A stretch of 8,797 nucleotides of DNA from an uncultured Chloroflexota bacterium (lineage in GTDB: Bacteria; Chloroflexota; Limnocylindria; Limnocylindrales; Limnocylindraceae), in NCBI GenBank assembly GCA_903944295.1, contig CAJARA010000005.1, positions 1 to 8,797 of the forward strand, written 5' to 3'. Positions 6,529-8,797 of this stretch are shown in pieces (position 1 is the stretch's first letter; every line of letters begins with the position of its first letter). The position numbers and the translations under genes were made by a program. A model generated the notes under the pieces. That model saw only the letters and a program-made list of their open reading frames with translations, was not told the origin of the DNA and did no database searches.

Positions 6529-7230
6529 TCAGGCGGAGCGGCGAAGGACGTAGCCGATATTGCGAACCGTCTGGAGCGCCGTGGGCTGCGCCGGGATCGC
6601 CTCAATCGCTTGGCGGAGGGCATGCATATGGACGTCAACGGTGCGTGTCTCCCCCGCGTAGTCGTAGCCCCAGACCCGATCGAGCAGCTGCTCGCGGCTG
6701 TAGACGCGTCCTGCGTTCTGGATCAGAAAGGCGAGAAGTTGGAAGGCTTTCGGCTTCACATGGACCACGCTCCCGCTCCGCAGGATGCGCTGCCCTTCAA
6801 GGTCAATCTCCGCCTCGCCAACCTTCAGCAAGCGCTGCCCAACGGGTGGCGGTGTTGCAGCCCCGCGTCGCAAGACGGCGCGAATTCGTGCCGAAAGCTC
6901 GCGCGCAGAGAAGGGCTTCGTCACATAGTCATCAGCGCCAAGGTCGAGTCCAACAATTCGATCCGTCTCCGAAGCCTTTGCCGTGACCATGATGATCGGC
7001 ACCTTGGAGTTGGAGCGGATCGCACGACAGATCTCAATGCCGCTCATCTCGGGGAGCATCAGATCTAGCAGGACAAGATCTGGTGGATTGGTCCGAAAGG
7101 CGGTGAGCCCAGCGCCACCAGTGGCCGCCTGCTCTACAGAGAAGCCCTCGGCACTCAACGCATCGGCGAGTGCCTCACGCAGTGCACGCTCATCTTCAAT
7201 AAGCAGGATCCGAGCCGAGTCGTTCTTCAC
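6529..7230 (-). CDS. OmpR/PhoB-family response regulator, RegX3/PhoP-like
   Basis: The 233-residue transcription factor has a receiver domain (about 6-121) with the acidic pair Glu12-Asp13, phospho-acceptor Asp56 in LVLLDLMLPEMSG, Thr83 in MVTAK and Lys105 in DYVTKPF. A winged-helix DNA-binding domain follows (about 133-231). LGADDYVTKPFSARELSARI and the matching linker are very similar to what I recall of RegX3. The recognition helix region, RTVDVHMHALRQAIE (196-210), has His-Ala where PhoB-type proteins usually carry basic residues (IRRLRK), so its target site may differ. GTG 7230 is the only reasonable start: an in-frame TAA lies two codons upstream. The probable partner is the kinase at 3447-4703, separated from it by proS. 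A phosphate-starvation role is inferred from the family and from phoU, ppx and GDPD nearby, not shown directly. Confidence 0.93.
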   Translation of the reverse strand: MKNDSARILLIEDERALREALADALSAEGFSVEQAATGGAGLTAFRTNPPDLVLLDLMLPEMSGIEICRAIRSNSKVPIIMVTAKASETDRIVGLDLGADDYVTKPFSARELSARIRAVLRRGAATPPPVGQRLLKVGEAEIDLEGQRILRSGSVVHVKPKAFQLLAFLIQNAGRVYSREQLLDRVWGYDYAGETRTVDVHMHALRQAIEAIPAQPTALQTVRNIGYVLRRSA

Positions 7231-7236
7231 GCGTTA

Positions 7237-7242
7237 ATTATC
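7237..7242 (-). promoter_or_regulatory. Candidate -10 element for the response regulator (possibly leaderless)
   Basis: Read on the minus strand, GATAAT matches TATAAT at 5 of 6 positions and ends 6 bases before the GTG at 7230. Transcription from it would begin at or next to the start codon. It sits in an AT-rich patch that stands out from its GC-rich surroundings. No good -35 lies at 16-18 bases; TTCACA lies 20 bases upstream, so an activator may be needed. A GGAG at 7245-7242, 11 bases before GTG, would be a poorly spaced Shine-Dalgarno if the transcript starts further upstream. Confidence 0.4.
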
Positions 7243-7260
7243 TCCAGGCTTTATTACCAG
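7238..7260 (-). repeat. Imperfect direct repeat upstream of the response regulator
   Basis: On the minus strand CTGGTAATAA (7260-7251) and CTGGAGATAA (7247-7238) match at 8 of 10 positions and are separated by AGC, a 13-base period. PhoB-family regulators bind direct repeats, usually with an 11-base period, so this is a possible but imperfect candidate for autoregulation. The second copy overlaps the candidate -10. Confidence 0.3.
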
Positions 7261-7276
7261 AGTGTGAACGCACACT
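7261..7276. promoter_or_regulatory. 16-base inverted repeat between gltX and the response regulator
   Basis: A perfect 6-base inverted repeat, AGTGTG-AACG-CACACT, begins about 18 bases beyond the gltX stop and upstream of the direct repeat and candidate -10. It has no following T-run on either strand, so it is not a standard intrinsic terminator. An operator, or a hairpin separating gltX from the regulator message, are the alternatives. Confidence 0.4.
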
Positions 7277-7294
7277 TAGGCGCCGCCCGAAGCA

Positions 7295-8788
7295 TTACGC
7301 CGCACGAAGGAGCGCGATCGCCTGATCGATCCGTGCGAGTACTGCCCCCTGGCCGAGGAGGCGCATGCTGTCAAAGAGTGGCGGGGTGGCGGTGCGGCCG
7401 GTGGCGGCGGCGCGGAGCGCCATAAAGAGATCGCCTGCCTTCCAGCCGTTTGCCTCCGCAAGCGCGCGAAGTTGTAGCTCAAGCGGATCTTCTGCATCAA
7501 GGAGTGGCGCGTCACCTTCACCAATGCCAGCGGCAACCAGCGGGCGCGCCGCCTCAAGCGCGGCGAGTGCCGTCGCAGGCTCCCATCGCTTCGGCACCAG
7601 CAGCGCTGGGTCGTGCTGCAGCGTCTCGATGAAGAGGAAGTCGGTGAGTTCAATCACTGATGAGAGGAGCGGAATGCGCTCGCGGATAAGTGGGAGCAGC
7701 GCCGCAATCTCTTCATCTCGCGCCGGACGGCCAATGCGGCCATCCTCCGCCGCGCGGTCATAGAAAGGGCGCAAGCGCGCGAGGAGGTCGTCGTGCGACA
7801 GTTTGCGAATCCACTGGCCGTTGATCCACTCCAGCCGCGTGCGATCAAAGACGGCGCCAGCCTTCTGCACATGGTCAAGGTCGAAGCGCGCCTGGATCTC
7901 CTCAACGCTGAGGATCTCGTCTTCGCTCCCAGTTGACCAGCCGAGGAGCGCCAAGAAGTTGATGATCGCCTCTTTGAGGAAGCCTTCGGCGCGATAGTCA
8001 GCGATCGCCGTCTGGCTCCTCCGCTTGCTCATCTTGGTCCGGTCCGGATTCAGGATCAGTGGGAGATGGGCAAACTTTGGGAGCGGGACGCCGAGCGCCT
8101 GGAAGAGAAGGATGTGCTTCGGCGTATTGGAGAGGTGGTCCTCACCGCGAATCACGTGGGTGATCCCCATATCTGCATCATCCACCACTACGGTGAAGTG
8201 ATAGAGCGGACTCCCATCGGCGCGCAGGATCACGAGGTCACCACCAAGCGTCTCCGCGTCGATCTCCACGCGACCGCGCACAAGATCATCAATCACCACA
8301 ACGCCAGGCTGAATACGGAAGCGGAGCGCCGCCGACTCACCCGCCGCAAGGCGTCGTGCCGACTCTTCGGCTGAGATCGAGGCGCAGCGTCCTGAGTAGC
8401 GTGGCGGAAGCTTCGCCTTATCACGGGCGCTCCGCTCTACCTCAAGCTCTCCTGCAGTGCAGAAGCAGTGATAGGCAAGGCCGCGCGCATGTAACTGCTG
8501 CGCAACTTCGGTGTAGCGTGCGGTTCGCGCCGACTGCCGATACGGACCACGATCCCCGCGCTCTTCGCCAGCGGCAACGACCCCCTCGTCCGCCTCTAAG
8601 CCGAGCCAACGCAGCCCCTCAAGGATGTCCGCTTCATGCTCTGTTGTTGAGCGAGCAACGTCCGTATCCTCCACGCGCACGATGTAGGTGCCGCCGTTGC
8701 GCCGCGCATAGAGGAGGTTGAAGAGCGCCGTACGCGCCGTCCCAATATGAAAGGGGCCAGTAGGGCTAGGGGCGATACGAACGCGCAT
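7295..8788 (-). CDS. gltX: Glutamyl-tRNA synthetase
   Basis: The class I synthetase charges tRNA-Glu with glutamate for translation and, in many bacteria, for tetrapyrrole synthesis. The 497-residue protein is complete. Its HIGH-type signature PSPTGPFHIGTART spans 7-20. RGEDHLSNTPKH (214-225) and the KMSKR loop (252-256, in DRTKMSKRRS) mark the active site, and LLGWSTGSEDE (281-291) leads into the helical anticodon-binding region. Cys108-x-Cys110 followed 24 residues later by Cys135 matches the CxCx24C zinc pattern described for E. coli GluRS, but the next ligand position is Ser137, not His. It is unclear whether it also charges tRNA-Gln (non-discriminating type); no gatCAB or glnS is in view. 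ATG 8788 lies 9 bases from the window edge and directly precedes the signature. A 64-base spacer separates it from the response regulator, so the two may or may not share a transcript. Confidence 0.97.
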   Translation of the reverse strand: MRVRIAPSPTGPFHIGTARTALFNLLYARRNGGTYIVRVEDTDVARSTTEHEADILEGLRWLGLEADEGVVAAGEERGDRGPYRQSARTARYTEVAQQLHARGLAYHCFCTAGELEVERSARDKAKLPPRYSGRCASISAEESARRLAAGESAALRFRIQPGVVVIDDLVRGRVEIDAETLGGDLVILRADGSPLYHFTVVVDDADMGITHVIRGEDHLSNTPKHILLFQALGVPLPKFAHLPLILNPDRTKMSKRRSQTAIADYRAEGFLKEAIINFLALLGWSTGSEDEILSVEEIQARFDLDHVQKAGAVFDRTRLEWINGQWIRKLSHDDLLARLRPFYDRAAEDGRIGRPARDEEIAALLPLIRERIPLLSSVIELTDFLFIETLQHDPALLVPKRWEPATALAALEAARPLVAAGIGEGDAPLLDAEDPLELQLRALAEANGWKAGDLFMALRAAATGRTATPPLFDSMRLLGQGAVLARIDQAIALLRAA

Positions 8789-8797
8789 CTGCGTGCC

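Noticed and set aside
6481..7068. Plus-strand open frame of about 195 codons across the response regulator
   Set aside because: It lies opposite the recognisable receiver and DNA-binding domains, and its product shows no domain features.
3447..7230. The kinase and regulator as unrelated orphans
   Set aside because: They share an orientation and a probable operon, and both resemble the same SenX3/RegX3 class, so partnership is the simpler reading, though unproven.
1..8797. A mobile island or undescribed defence-type system
   Set aside because: All genes are recognisable housekeeping or phosphate-signalling families. I saw no integrase, transposase, tRNA-linked repeat or obvious composition break.

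Overview
This is a very gene-dense stretch of a bacterial chromosome of roughly 60% GC (estimated by eye). It holds nine protein genes: eight complete and one cut by the left edge. By my arithmetic only about 187 of 8797 bases lie outside genes, and several neighbouring genes overlap by 4 to 12 bases. This compactness suggests a streamlined genome. The gene set suggests a Gram-positive-related (Terrabacteria) lineage: a SenX3/RegX3-like two-component pair, PhoU, a short Ppx and a bacterial-type ProS with an editing insertion. The neighbourhood resembles the actinobacterial phoU/senX3/regX3/ppx region. The style of the GluRS (KMSKR loop followed by an RRS sequence) reminds me of Chloroflexota. 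I cannot decide the phylum from sequence alone.

Layout. Bases 1-414 (+) are the end of a CYTH-domain protein, probably a triphosphatase. Bases 403-1428 (-) encode an exopolyphosphatase of the Ppx/GppA family, converging on it with a 12-base overlap. After a 56-base divergent spacer come phoU (1485-2237, +) and a SixA-like histidine phosphatase (2234-2752, +), coupled by a GTGA overlap. Converging on these is a minus-strand series. Read in its own direction it is gltX (8788-7295), a RegX3/PhoP-like response regulator (7230-6529), proS (6478-4700), a SenX3/PhoR-like histidine kinase (4703-3447) and a glycerophosphodiester phosphodiesterase (3438-2749). The last of these ends in a CTAG tetramer that holds the stop codons of both strands.

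Functionally the left and central parts form a phosphate-economy neighbourhood: polyphosphate or triphosphate hydrolysis (CYTH, Ppx), phosphate signalling (PhoU, kinase, regulator), phosphohistidine removal (SixA-like) and phosphodiester scavenging (GDPD). The right part contributes two aminoacyl-tRNA synthetases. The most unusual arrangement is proS lying between the response regulator and its likely partner kinase, with the kinase start embedded in the proS stop.

The only spacers with visible regulatory structure are the ppx/phoU gap (a 14-base palindrome) and the gltX/response-regulator gap (an AT-rich promoter-like stretch, an inverted repeat and a direct repeat). I see no RNA gene, mobile element, CRISPR array or clearly novel system. 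The interest lies in gene organisation and possible regulation.
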